A stretch of 64,000 nucleotides of DNA from Devosia subaequoris (GTDB lineage: Bacteria > Pseudomonadota > Alphaproteobacteria > Rhizobiales > Devosiaceae), in contig NZ_JACIEW010000009.1 of NCBI RefSeq assembly GCF_014197055.1, forward strand, positions 89,051-153,050, written 5' to 3'. The translations under genes and the position numbers were made by a program. The notes beneath the pieces were generated by a model. It was not told where the DNA came from, did no database searches, and worked only from the letters and a program-made list of their open reading frames with translations. Positions 52,722-61,750 of this stretch are shown piece after piece. Numbering within the stretch: position 1 is the first letter of the stretch; each line of letters opens with the position of its first letter.

Positions 52722-54044
52722 CGTGACGACACGTCCGTACTGCCCCGTGGGAGGGGCCAACGCGCCGCAACGGGCGCGGGGAGTGGCTGGAGGAAGGCGG
52801 GGCGGAAACTTGCACTCGCCTTGGCTCTGGTTGCGGGCATCGGTTCCGGTGGAGGCACCGCCTTCGCCCAGGAATGGATCGACACTTGGGCCGCTGCACC
52901 CCAGCCTGTATGGGGTCCTGACTTTCTGGCCCCGTTGGGCTATCCCCGCAACCTTTGGGACCAGACGGTTCGGCAGATCGCACGGGTTTCCCTCGGCGGC
53001 ACGCAGGTCCGCATTACCCTCTCCAATGAATATGGCGATCAGCCGATGGTGGTTGGCGAAGCGCGCGTTGCCCTCCATGACGAAGGCGCGGCCATCAATG
53101 CCGGCAGCGACCGCAAGCTGACCTTCAGCGGAATGAATGCCATCACCATTCCCGCCGGCGCTGCGGTGGTGAGCGATGCCGTCAACCTCGACGTGCCCGA
53201 TCTCGGATCGGTTGCAGTGAGCCTATATTTTCCCAATGTCACGCCCACATCGACCGTCCACAGCGACGGCCGCCAGACCGCTTACATCGTCGCCGGAAAC
53301 AAGACAGCTGATGTTGAAATCGAAACCGACAATACCACATTGTCACGGCTTTTCCTGAGCGCCATTGCTGTCGACGCTCCGGAAAACGCGCGTGCCATAG
53401 TTACCTTCGGCGACTCCATTACCGATGGTGACGGGTCCACTGCGGACGCCAATACCCGCTGGCCCGACATCCTGGCGGAACGCCTTCACGAAGCGGGCGG
53501 TGTACCGACCGCCGTTCTTAACGAAGGTATCTCCGGTCAGCGGGTCCTGGCCGACCGCATGGGCGCCAATGCCCTCGCCCGCTTCGAGGAGGCCGTGCTG
53601 AGCCATCCCAAGGTGGAAACGGTGATCTTCATGATGGGGATCAACGATATCGGCTGGCCCGATTCAGTGCTCGATCCCAAGGCGGCCGCCCCTGAAGCCC
53701 AGGACATCATCGCCGGTTACAAGCAGATTATCGCCCGGGCCCATGACCACGGCATTCGCATTCTCGGCGCTACCCTTACCCCATTCGATAATGCATTCGC
53801 CGGCGGCCCGCTAGAGGGCTTCTACAGTGTCGACAAGGAAGCCGTGCGCCTTGAGGTAAACGAGTGGATCCGCACGGGTGGCGGCTTCGATGCCGTAATC
53901 GACTTCGACAAGGTGGTGCAGGATCCCGACAACCCGGGCAAGGTCCTGCCGGCTTTCGACAAGGGCGACAACCTGCATCCCAACGACGCCGGATATAGAG
54001 CCATGGCAGAAGCCGTCGATCTCGACTTGCTCGACCGCGACTAG
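52719..54044 (+). CDS. Exported SGNH/GDSL hydrolase
   Basis: Starting at ATG 52719 after GAGGAGA gives 441 residues. A long basic n-region (RGRGQRAATGAGSGWRKAGR) precedes a hydrophobic core and cleavage near TAFAQ (about 50). The SGNH blocks are FGDSITDGDGS (block I Ser near 230), NEGISGQRVL (block II Gly), MMGINDIGW (block III Asn) and LHPNDAGY (block V Asp/His). An N-terminal beta domain of about 160 residues precedes it, as in rhamnogalacturonan or xylan acetylesterase-like proteins. It would deacylate a polysaccharide or ester outside the inner membrane. Confidence 0.87.
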   Translation: MRDDTSVLPRGRGQRAATGAGSGWRKAGRKLALALALVAGIGSGGGTAFAQEWIDTWAAAPQPVWGPDFLAPLGYPRNLWDQTVRQIARVSLGGTQVRITLSNEYGDQPMVVGEARVALHDEGAAINAGSDRKLTFSGMNAITIPAGAAVVSDAVNLDVPDLGSVAVSLYFPNVTPTSTVHSDGRQTAYIVAGNKTADVEIETDNTTLSRLFLSAIAVDAPENARAIVTFGDSITDGDGSTADANTRWPDILAERLHEAGGVPTAVLNEGISGQRVLADRMGANALARFEEAVLSHPKVETVIFMMGINDIGWPDSVLDPKAAAPEAQDIIAGYKQIIARAHDHGIRILGATLTPFDNAFAGGPLEGFYSVDKEAVRLEVNEWIRTGGGFDAVIDFDKVVQDPDNPGKVLPAFDKGDNLHPNDAGYRAMAEAVDLDLLDRD

Positions 54045-54095
54045 CGCTGCGACGGCCGCATCGAGGCGGGGGATACACATCCCCTTGACGACCGG

Positions 54096-54207
54096 GCGAT
54101 CGGATCCGGATTCCCTGGCAGGCATGCCGGTGTCCGATCGCCTCAGCCGTGAATGCGCGACCGAGAAGAGCGCGCATCACACACCAAAAACCGAGGAGAT
54201 ACCTATG
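54096..54207 (+). promoter_or_regulatory. Structured leader, copy 2 (duplicated before 54205 gene)
   Basis: Hairpin 1 pairs GCGATCGGA (54096-54104) with TCCGATCGC (54133-54141), a perfect 9-bp stem. Hairpin 2 pairs GTGA-GCGCG (54149-54159) with CGCGC-TCAC (54171-54180). Against copy 1, the stem pair T-A has become C-G on both sides (covariation), and a G-T pair has become G-C. The stretch CCGGATTCCCTGGCAGGCAT and beyond (25 bases between the arms) is identical in both copies. Confidence 0.65.
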
Positions 54208-55800
54208 CAAGACAATCCATCCCGATGGCAACGGCGCTTGCGGCACTGTGCCGTGATTTCCACGAGCAGCATTGCGCTGCTGCTCGCCGGTCCCGTATCG
54301 GCCGAAACCGCCATTCCCGCCGTCGAGGGCCCCATTCAAGTGACCGAGGCGTCAGCCATTTTCACGACTGGTGGCACTGACCTCCAGGCCCATGGCTATG
54401 CGATCGAGGAATATCTGGTTTCGGGTCAGGCCAATGTTTACGACTGGGGCGCGGACGGCACGGCAACCGAGCCACAGATCGCGACCGCCGACGCGCCTTA
54501 CACCACGCGCATTGTCGTCCGGCGTCCCGCGGACACGGCGGATTTCAGCGGCACGGTCTGGGTTGAGCTCAACAATCCCTCGCGCGGATGGGACGTCGAG
54601 GTGCAGTGGCCCGTCGTTCAGGACAAGGTCATGCGTGATGGTGACATCTGGGTGTCGATGACGGCAAAGCCCAACGTCATCGCCTCGCTGCAACGCATTG
54701 ATCCCGAGCGCTACGGTCGGCTGTCCATGGCCAATCCCTTGCCGGCGTCCGAACAGGCGTGCGGGCTCCTGCCGGGAGAGGAAGGCTATGATGAGAACCT
54801 GTCCCGCCTCTACGAGAATGGTCTGGTCTGGGACATGATCAGCCAGGTCGGGACGCTGGTGCGCGACACTTCCGAGGACGCGCCCCTGGCCGGCTATGAT
54901 GTCCAGCACGTCTTTGCGACAGGGGAGTCCCAGACCGGCTTTTTCCTCAATACCTACGCCAACAATTTCGCCAATGCTGCCGTATTGGCTGACGGTTCGC
55001 CGGTCTTTGAGGGCTTTTTGTCGGCGTCCGGCGCGGGCCGCACAGTTCCGATCAGCCAATGCGTGACCGCCATGCCGGCCGACGATCCGCGCGGCCAGTT
55101 GCCGGCTGAGCATGTGCCGTTCATCCGTGCCGATGCCCAGGGCGATATCTTCCTGCTCGGCTCCTACGATTGGCGGCGCGAGGACAATGATGACCCGAAG
55201 GCTGGGTATCGCCTCTATGAAATCGCGGGCGCGCCCCACGGTCCGGCTTTCATCACCAACTACCAGCCTGATCCCGAAGCGATCAAGCGGGCCGGCGACC
55301 TGCCAACCCAGGTGGCCTATGAATATGGTGGCGCCGAAACCACGGCCAACCATTTTCCGCGCCAGTACTTCGAGCCTGCCATGTACGCCAACCTCGAAAA
55401 ATGGGTGATCGACGGCGTCGTTCCGCCCAAGTCCGCACCCATCGCCACGACTGAGGGCGAGAGCACTTCGCTGTTCGGTACGGTTTATCCGCTCGCTTTC
55501 GAAAAGGACCAACATGGCAATGTGCTCGGCGGCGTCCGCAGTCCATATCTCGACGTGCCCACCGCGACCTATGTCGAGACGGCGACCGCCGTTGAAGGAC
55601 TGCCCTATGCCTGGTCCTTCGGGCATCAGATCGACTTCGGCACCGCCAAGCTGCACGACCTCTACGGCGTTGTCGGAGCGCACCAGAACTACGTGGCCAA
55701 GGTGCGTGCCTCGGTCGACGAGCTTCTTGCGGAGGGCTGGCTGCTCCCCGAAGATGCGCAGCGCATCGTGACCGAGGCCGAACTGCGGCCGGTGCCCTGA
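54205..55800 (+). CDS. Exported alpha/beta-hydrolase domain protein
   Basis: Starting at ATG 54205 after GAGGAGA gives 531 residues with a signal peptide ending near PVSAE (about 33). The pattern is that of the large alpha/beta-hydrolase domain family found in esterase-like proteins: RIVVRRPADTADFSGTVWVE, the nucleophile elbow GESQTG near residue 235, and GAPHG with a late GHQIDF. The catalytic Ser is thus present. It is unrelated to the SGNH hydrolase before it but shares its leader, so the two are probably co-regulated. The substrate is unknown, presumably an ester. Confidence 0.75.
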   Translation: MQDNPSRWQRRLRHCAVISTSSIALLLAGPVSAETAIPAVEGPIQVTEASAIFTTGGTDLQAHGYAIEEYLVSGQANVYDWGADGTATEPQIATADAPYTTRIVVRRPADTADFSGTVWVELNNPSRGWDVEVQWPVVQDKVMRDGDIWVSMTAKPNVIASLQRIDPERYGRLSMANPLPASEQACGLLPGEEGYDENLSRLYENGLVWDMISQVGTLVRDTSEDAPLAGYDVQHVFATGESQTGFFLNTYANNFANAAVLADGSPVFEGFLSASGAGRTVPISQCVTAMPADDPRGQLPAEHVPFIRADAQGDIFLLGSYDWRREDNDDPKAGYRLYEIAGAPHGPAFITNYQPDPEAIKRAGDLPTQVAYEYGGAETTANHFPRQYFEPAMYANLEKWVIDGVVPPKSAPIATTEGESTSLFGTVYPLAFEKDQHGNVLGGVRSPYLDVPTATYVETATAVEGLPYAWSFGHQIDFGTAKLHDLYGVVGAHQNYVAKVRASVDELLAEGWLLPEDAQRIVTEAELRPVP

Positions 55801-55807
55801 CAGGCTC

Positions 55808-55832
55808 GCCGTGGCGGTATGGCCGCCACGGC
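55808..55832 (+). terminator. Strong hairpin at end of hydrolase pair (terminator-like, no T-run)
   Basis: GCCGTGGCGG-TATGG-CCGCCACGGC is a perfect 10-bp stem seven bases after the hydrolase stop and 37 bases before the GTG of the regulator gene. The absence of T residues afterwards leaves Rho-dependent end protection or an operator as other readings. Confidence 0.5.
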
Positions 55833-55868
55833 CCCACAATGCGGCAAAGGCGCGAACAGGTGTAATGC

Positions 55869-57641
55869 GTGGCCAGATTTCCTCGAGTGCAGAAACCTGA
55901 CCGGGCAGGGGGGCTTCCGGAAGGCCCCTATGAGGCACAGGATTCGTCGGCTGTACGGTTGGCCTCCAATGTTGCCATGATGCAGACCATCGAGTTTGTG
56001 GATGCCCTGCGCAGCACCACCAGCGGTCACCTGGGTATCGACTCGCGTGATCTGGGCATCGTGCTCCACCTGATGCGCAATCACGTCAGCGGGCGGCTGA
56101 CCACCATGTCCTCCCTGGCTGCAGCCTCGGGGCTGAGTTACGGTACCGCCTTTCGAGTGATCGGGGGGCTCGTAGACGATGGTTTGCTTGTTAGGCGAAC
56201 CCGTACCGCAACTGGCCGTTCCTTTTCATTGCATCCCACCTCGGAGCTTCTGCGCCGCTGGCAATTGTTTGCCGGTCATACGCGCCGCCTGATCGATCAA
56301 GTCAGCGGCGATGGCGCAGGGGTGTTGCGAAAGCCTGTGGCAGACATCGCTTCCGTCATTCCGCCACCCACGGTGCTGGAAACCAAACTGGCGCTGCCGC
56401 GTGGATTGCGGCTGCTGGTTCATGCGGATCCCACATTCATGGCCATGAACACGCTCAAGCGCCAGTTTGAGATGATCCTTGGCGTCCCAATCCAGTCCAA
56501 AGCCCTGTCTATAGATCGCCTGCGTGCCGAAATTGTCCAGAACGGACAACGCCAAGCCTCGGCATACGACATCATAGCCTGCGACCTGCCTTGGTTCGGC
56601 GATATGGTCCGGCGGGGTCGCCTGCGCTCACTCGACGATCTCATCGTCCAGTCCGAAATGGATACCGCCGATTTCCTGCCAGATGCCATGGCCAGCGCCC
56701 GCCGTCGTGGCCACCAATATGGCATTCCCCTGCTGAGCACAGCTGAGCTTCTCGTCTACCGGAGAGACCTGCTGGAGGAGGCGGGCCTCGCGCCGCCAAG
56801 GACTACCGCTGACACGCTTGCCGTGGCAAGCGCCTTGCATGCGCCTGAACGCGGCCGGTTCGGTATTGCCTGGAATGGCGGGAGAGGCACAGCATTGGGG
56901 CATACCTTCATGGTGACCATGGCGGCCCATGGCCAGCCGATCGTCAACCTTAGCCGGACGGCCGACGGCTTTCTGCCCGAGGACATGTCCGACGCCGACC
57001 TGCGTCCAATGTTCGACAGCGAAGCGGCTCACGCTGCGGCGGACTATCTGCAATCCCTTCTGGCGGTTTCGCCACCAGGCATACTATCCATGACCTGGTA
57101 TGATCGCGCGCGCGCCTATACCAGCGGCCATGCGGCCCTTGCCTATGCCCATACCCTGCTTGTGAACCTGTTCGAGCGCGATCCCAATTCTCCGGCCTAT
57201 GGCAGGACCGGCTATCTGCCCCAGCCAACGGGGCTGACCGGCCGACCGATTTCCCCCCTGGGCGGTTATGCCCTTGCGATCCCAAGCAATCTCGCGCCCG
57301 AGCGCATAGCGCCGGCATGGGATGCCCTTAGGGCACTGACATCGGCTGGCGCAGCCAAGCTTTTCATGACAAATGGCAGCCTTGCCAGCCCGCGCTTCAG
57401 CGTCAATCGCGATCCGGAATTGAGGGCCATTTCACCGATAATCGATATCGTTGACACCATTGCGCGCCAGGGTGTCCTGCGCGCGTGGCCCCGGCCACCC
57501 GTGCCCGGGATCTCCGCCCTAATCACGATAGCCGGAGAGGAAATTCACGACATGCTCAGTGGGCAGAAGAGCCGCGCCGATGCTCTAGCCAGGGCGCAAA
57601 GCCGTGCTGAAGCGGTCATGCGCGATCGGGACAAGCAGTAG
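55869..57641 (+). CDS. Winged-helix regulator fused to a family 1 solute-binding-protein domain
   Basis: The 590-residue protein starts at GTG 55869 (AGGTG upstream); ATG 55977 would still keep the DNA-binding domain. Residues about 58-125 form a MarR-like winged helix (LGIVLHLMRNHVSGRLTTMS, SLAAASGLSYGTAFRVIGGL, DDGLLVRRT). Residues about 178-510 have the MalE-type fold: YGIPLLSTAELLVYRRDLLE, EAGLAPPRTTADTL and GRPISPLGGYALAIPSNLAP. No signal peptide or membrane segment is present, so the binding domain works in the cytoplasm. It precedes the sugar cassette K and most likely regulates it by binding its ligand directly. The short palindrome TCCAATTTGGA (57665-57675) downstream could be its site. 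Confidence 0.85.
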   Translation: MARFPRVQKPDRAGGLPEGPYEAQDSSAVRLASNVAMMQTIEFVDALRSTTSGHLGIDSRDLGIVLHLMRNHVSGRLTTMSSLAAASGLSYGTAFRVIGGLVDDGLLVRRTRTATGRSFSLHPTSELLRRWQLFAGHTRRLIDQVSGDGAGVLRKPVADIASVIPPPTVLETKLALPRGLRLLVHADPTFMAMNTLKRQFEMILGVPIQSKALSIDRLRAEIVQNGQRQASAYDIIACDLPWFGDMVRRGRLRSLDDLIVQSEMDTADFLPDAMASARRRGHQYGIPLLSTAELLVYRRDLLEEAGLAPPRTTADTLAVASALHAPERGRFGIAWNGGRGTALGHTFMVTMAAHGQPIVNLSRTADGFLPEDMSDADLRPMFDSEAAHAAADYLQSLLAVSPPGILSMTWYDRARAYTSGHAALAYAHTLLVNLFERDPNSPAYGRTGYLPQPTGLTGRPISPLGGYALAIPSNLAPERIAPAWDALRALTSAGAAKLFMTNGSLASPRFSVNRDPELRAISPIIDIVDTIARQGVLRAWPRPPVPGISALITIAGEEIHDMLSGQKSRADALARAQSRAEAVMRDRDKQ

Positions 57642-57817
57642 GACCAAAATGCCATTGAATTCTATCCAATTTGGACATCTTCGCGGGTGGTTCGCCTCAG
57701 TGTAGTCCCGTAAGCGTTGATCATGACTAAAAAGCGCCTCTGGCGCAAAGAACGCCGGCCTCTCGTGGGAACTCGTTTTCTGCGTCGAGATCGCCTTGCC
57801 TGACGGAGGAAAGAGTT

Positions 57818-58645
57818 TTGAAACTGGCATTCAACACCTGGGTCTATTCGAGCTTTCCGGTCTGGGTGCCGGCTTATCCCCTCGAAGAGGTCATCAAGCG
57901 CCTTGCGCACATCGGCTATGACGGTATCGAAATCGGCGCCGCCAGCCCCCATGCCTACCCCGAATATCTCACCAGGGAGCGCCGTCGCGAAATCCGCCAG
58001 ATCCTCGATGACAACGGCCTGGCCGTCTCGAGCATGTTGCCCGCCCCGGGCGGCGGCCCCGGTTTCAATGTCGCTTCGGCCAACCCATTGGAGCGGGCCG
58101 GCGCGATCGATCAGTACAAGCAGGTCGCAGAGCTCTGCGCCGAATGGGGCGGCAAGACGCTGCTCTATGTCGCCGGCTGGCAGGTCTACGGCACCAGCCG
58201 CGAGCAGGCTTGGGGCTGGAGCCGCGATGCGTTGCGCGAAATCGCCGAGTTTGCCCGTCCGCTGGGCATTACAATTGCGGTCGAGCCCACGGCATCCGAT
58301 AGCAATCTCGTCGACGATTGCGATGACCTTATCGCGATGCTGGCGCAGGTAAACCTGCCAAACGTCAAGGCGATGTTCGACACTTTCCATACGCTCTACC
58401 GCAACGAAGTGCCCACCGACTACGTCCACCGCCTGGGTCGCGACCTGACCCATATCCATCTCGCCGACGTAAACCGGGAGCCACCCGGCAGCGGCGTGGT
58501 GGATTACCGGAGCTTGCTCGATGCCCTCAAGACCGAGGGTTTTGAAGGCTATCTCACCATGGAGATAGGCTTCAATCGACGCAATGTGGAGCCGGACGAC
58601 CTGGCCCGGCGCGCTCACGACTACATCCGTTCGTTGCTGGCCTGA
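57818..58645 (+). CDS. Sugar phosphate isomerase/epimerase (DTE/IolI-like TIM barrel)
   Basis: The 275-residue product starts at TTG 57818 behind GGAGGA. The barrel has IGYDGIEIGAASPHAYPEYL, the metal Glu in ITIAVEPTASDSN, MFDTFHTLY, HIHLADVNREPPGSG and MEIGFNRR. This is the pattern of ketose 3-epimerase and inosose isomerase relatives. It opens cassette K, between the regulator and the binding protein. Confidence 0.83.
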   Translation: MKLAFNTWVYSSFPVWVPAYPLEEVIKRLAHIGYDGIEIGAASPHAYPEYLTRERRREIRQILDDNGLAVSSMLPAPGGGPGFNVASANPLERAGAIDQYKQVAELCAEWGGKTLLYVAGWQVYGTSREQAWGWSRDALREIAEFARPLGITIAVEPTASDSNLVDDCDDLIAMLAQVNLPNVKAMFDTFHTLYRNEVPTDYVHRLGRDLTHIHLADVNREPPGSGVVDYRSLLDALKTEGFEGYLTMEIGFNRRNVEPDDLARRAHDYIRSLLA

Positions 58646-58689
58646 GAGCCAGACACCCAGATCACTATTGTTCATAGAAGGAGGAAACT

Positions 58690-59994
58690 ATGACACTTTC
58701 GACCCGACGGTCGCTGCCCGTGCTGCTTGCGGCCGGCATCACTGCAAGCGTCTCGATCCAGACCGCAACGGCCCAGACCGTGGTGACGCAATGGGATCAG
58801 TTTGCCATGGCCGGCATTACGGCCGCCGGCCCGGCGATGGACGAACTGATCGGCACCTGCGAGCCCGATCTTGGTGGCGCCACAGTGCTGCGGACCATTG
58901 CGCCCTCGATCGGCATCCGCGACAGCTATCGCCTTGCCGTCTCGGCCAACAAGACTCCCGACCTTGCCTACACTTGGCCCGCCGCATCGGTGCTGGCCGG
59001 CTACGCGCGGGTCGGCGCCCTGGCGCCGCTCGACGACTATTACGAGCAGTACGGGTGGGAGGGCATCAACGACTTCTATCGCGGTCGCAATAGCTTCGAG
59101 GATGCCATCTATGGCGTGCCGATGGAGCAGGACCTGATGGGGGTCTATTACAACCCGGCACTGTTCGAGGAAAACGGCATCGCCATTCCCACCACCTATG
59201 CCGAATTCCAGGCTGCGGCCGATGCGTTCAAGGAAAAGGGCATTACGCCCATCGCCTTCGGCAATCGCGACCGCTGGCCGGCCACGAATACGCTGAGCCT
59301 GCTGCTCGGCCTGTCGGCCGGCAAGGCAGTGGAAGAAGAAGTCCTCTTCGGCGACACGCCCTGGGCCAACGAGCAGTTCAAGCTGGCGGCAGAAACCTTC
59401 CAGTCTTGGGCCGAAAGTGACTATTTCCCCAACGGCTTCAATGGCATAGGCTATGATGAAGCCAACGCGCTGTTCCTTTCCGGCCGCGCCGCCATGACCA
59501 TCACTGGTACCTGGGTGCTCCAGGACATGGCCCGGGGCGCCTCGTTCGATCTCGGCGTCTTCATGCTGCCGCCTGTGGCCGAAGGCGTCGCGCCCGGCAC
59601 GATGTGGGGCGAAGGTTCGCAGTGGCAGGTCTCTGCCAATGCCAGTCAGGAAGTCAAGGACGCTGCGGCGGCCTATATCAACTGCCTGATTTCACCCGCC
59701 AGCCGCGAAGTCTGGGTCGAAAAGGGCTTCCTGGTCCCCATTGGCACCACGCCCGAAGAACTCGAGCAGTGGGACGCACTGCCCATCGTGAAGTCGTTCT
59801 ACTCGCAAGGTCTGGCGACACCGGACGCCAATTTCTACGACCTGCACACCACCCTGCCGGAAAGCGTCACCCAGGTCCTCTATGCCGAGTTGCAGCGCCT
59901 TATCGGCGGCGACACCACAGCCGATGAGTTCCTCGATTCGATGGATTCGGCCTGGCAGACGGCCATCGACAACGGCGAGCGCTGGGTCCCCTGA
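58690..59994 (+). CDS. ABC transporter extracellular sugar-binding protein (family 1)
   Basis: The 434-residue protein starts after AGGAGG and has a signal peptide ending near TATAQ. Its MalE-type core shows YGVPMEQDLMGVYYNPALFE, ENGIAIPTTYAEFQAAADAF and GRAAMTITGTWVLQDM. Two cysteines (near 57 and 330) may form a disulfide. It feeds the two permeases encoded next. Confidence 0.92.
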   Translation: MTLSTRRSLPVLLAAGITASVSIQTATAQTVVTQWDQFAMAGITAAGPAMDELIGTCEPDLGGATVLRTIAPSIGIRDSYRLAVSANKTPDLAYTWPAASVLAGYARVGALAPLDDYYEQYGWEGINDFYRGRNSFEDAIYGVPMEQDLMGVYYNPALFEENGIAIPTTYAEFQAAADAFKEKGITPIAFGNRDRWPATNTLSLLLGLSAGKAVEEEVLFGDTPWANEQFKLAAETFQSWAESDYFPNGFNGIGYDEANALFLSGRAAMTITGTWVLQDMARGASFDLGVFMLPPVAEGVAPGTMWGEGSQWQVSANASQEVKDAAAAYINCLISPASREVWVEKGFLVPIGTTPEELEQWDALPIVKSFYSQGLATPDANFYDLHTTLPESVTQVLYAELQRLIGGDTTADEFLDSMDSAWQTAIDNGERWVP

Positions 59995-60010
59995 CCGTTC
60001 TTGCTCTCCC

Positions 60011-60036
60011 AGGTGGGCTCCCACGGGAGCTCGCCT
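60011..60036 (+). other. Intercistronic hairpin after binding-protein gene
   Basis: AGGTGGGCTCC pairs with GGAGCTCGCCT (two G-T wobbles) around CACG, 16 bases after the binding-protein stop and before the permease gene. Confidence 0.55.
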
Positions 60037-60061
60037 CTCCTGTCCATGATGCGAGTGCGCC

Positions 60062-60922
60062 ATGCTGACCACCCGATCCGCCTATCTGTTTCTGGCGCCT
60101 TCACTGGCCCTCTATGTGCTGTTCGTGGGCCTGCCCATCCTTCAGGTCTTCGGCTTCAGCTTCTTTGACTGGGACAACGGCATTGCCGGCGACTTCATCG
60201 GCCTTGCCAATTACGGGCGGCTGCTCGCTGATGGTGTGTTCTGGACCGCGCTCTGGCACAATGCCATCTGGGTAGTATTGACCTTGGCCTTTCCGCTCCT
60301 TGCCGGGCTGGTCATCGCCGCCATTTTGGCCGAGCGCAACGCCAGTGTGGTGCGCTGGTTGGGCGCCATCTATTTCATCCCTCGGACGATCCCGCTGGTG
60401 GTCGCTGGCATCATCTGGGGCTGGATCTACAATCCCATTTTCGGCCTGCTAAATTTCGGGCTGGAGGCCGTGGGTCTCGGCGGGCTGGCTGGCGCCTGGC
60501 TGGCGCAGGACAATACCGCGCTGCTCTCTCTCAACGTCGTCGGTGCGTGGACCTTCTTCGGCTTCTGCGTGATCATCTACCTGGCCGCCATCCAGTCGAT
60601 CGATCCTTCGCTTTACGAGGCCGCGTCGATCGATGGGGCCAGCTGGTGGCGCAAGTTCCGCGACCTCACCGTGCCCCTGCTGCGCGGCTCTACCCTATTT
60701 CTCGGGCTCTACGCCGCCATCGAGGCCATGCGCTTCTTCGACTTGGTCTGGGTCACGACCCAGGGCGGGCCGGGATATGCCACGGAAGTGCTCACAACCC
60801 ACATCTACAAGACCTTCTTCCTCGTCGGTGACTTCGGCTATGCCGCCACTCTCTCGGTCGTGCTGCTCATCATCGTTCTTTCCATCAGTGCCGGCGCCTT
60901 TGCCCTCTTGAGGAAGCCATGA
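60062..60922 (+). CDS. Sugar ABC transporter permease (MalF/UgpA type)
   Basis: The 286-residue membrane protein has about six spans and the EAA motif EAASIDGASWWRKFRDLTVPLL. The ATG lies 25 bases past the hairpin. Its stop overlaps the next permease start (ATGA). First channel half of cassette K. Confidence 0.91.
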   Translation: MLTTRSAYLFLAPSLALYVLFVGLPILQVFGFSFFDWDNGIAGDFIGLANYGRLLADGVFWTALWHNAIWVVLTLAFPLLAGLVIAAILAERNASVVRWLGAIYFIPRTIPLVVAGIIWGWIYNPIFGLLNFGLEAVGLGGLAGAWLAQDNTALLSLNVVGAWTFFGFCVIIYLAAIQSIDPSLYEAASIDGASWWRKFRDLTVPLLRGSTLFLGLYAAIEAMRFFDLVWVTTQGGPGYATEVLTTHIYKTFFLVGDFGYAATLSVVLLIIVLSISAGAFALLRKP

Positions 60923-61737
60923 CCAAGAGTACCCGCCTCGTTCAGAACCTGATCCTCCTGGTTTTTGCGCTCTATGCGCTGGTCCCGGTCTATCTGGTCT
61001 TTCTGGCCGCCATTCGCAGCGAAGCCGATCTGTTTTCTGGGCCGCTGACACTGAGCTGGCCGATCAACTTCGCCAATTTCGGCCGCATCTGGAGCGAAGC
61101 GGGCTTTGCCACCTACTTCATGAACAGCGTCATCACTGCGGTCAGTGTCACCGTACTGGTGGTCTTGACGGCGCCACTGGCCGGCTTTGCCTTTGCCAAG
61201 ATGAACTTTCGGGGCCGCGAAGTGCTCTTCGGCCTGTTTCTCGCCGGCCTCGTGGTTCCGGCGCCTTCGGTAATCGTGGCGCTCTACGGCAACCTACAGG
61301 CGATCGGCCTCATCGACAATCGCATCGGGGTGATCCTGCCCCAGGCGGCACTGCTGATGCCCTTCTCGGTCTTTATGATGCGCACGGTCATGCAGGACGT
61401 GCCCGACGAACTCATCGAAGCGGCGGTAATGGATGGCGCCGGCCTGTTCAAGATTTTCCTCACCATCGTCGTGCCGGTGGTCAAGCCTGGCCTCATGTCC
61501 CTGGGGCTGATCACCTTCCTCTTCGCGTGGCAGGAATACCTGCTGCCGCTGGTGGTGTTCCAAACCGAAAGTCTCAAGCCGCTGACCGTGGGCGCAGCCA
61601 GCCTCCAAGGCCGCTACGGGGTCGACTATGGCGGCATTGCCGCCGCGGGCCTCATCGCGTTTGCGCCGCTCGTCGTGCTGTTCCTCGCCATGCAGCGATC
61701 CTTTGTGCGCGGCCTCACCGCCGGCGCCGTCAAGTAA
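60919..61737 (+). CDS. Sugar ABC transporter permease (MalG/UgpE type)
   Basis: The 272-residue membrane protein has about six spans and the EAA loop EAAVMDGAGLFKIFLTIVVPV. The Ala-to-Val change in the EAA triplet (EAAV) is minor. Second channel half of cassette K. Confidence 0.91.
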   Translation: MTKSTRLVQNLILLVFALYALVPVYLVFLAAIRSEADLFSGPLTLSWPINFANFGRIWSEAGFATYFMNSVITAVSVTVLVVLTAPLAGFAFAKMNFRGREVLFGLFLAGLVVPAPSVIVALYGNLQAIGLIDNRIGVILPQAALLMPFSVFMMRTVMQDVPDELIEAAVMDGAGLFKIFLTIVVPVVKPGLMSLGLITFLFAWQEYLLPLVVFQTESLKPLTVGAASLQGRYGVDYGGIAAAGLIAFAPLVVLFLAMQRSFVRGLTAGAVK

Positions 61738-61750
61738 CAGGAGAAATTCC

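Noticed and set aside
52609..54207. The duplicated leader as transposon ends or an attachment site
   Set aside because: Both copies are in the same orientation, end exactly at start codons with the ribosome site, and differ by paired changes in stems, which fits a leader RNA better; a larger search could change this.
54352..55938. A 528-codon minus-strand frame opposite the alpha/beta hydrolase
   Set aside because: Same reason: antisense of a gene with signal peptide, nucleophile elbow and good ribosome site.
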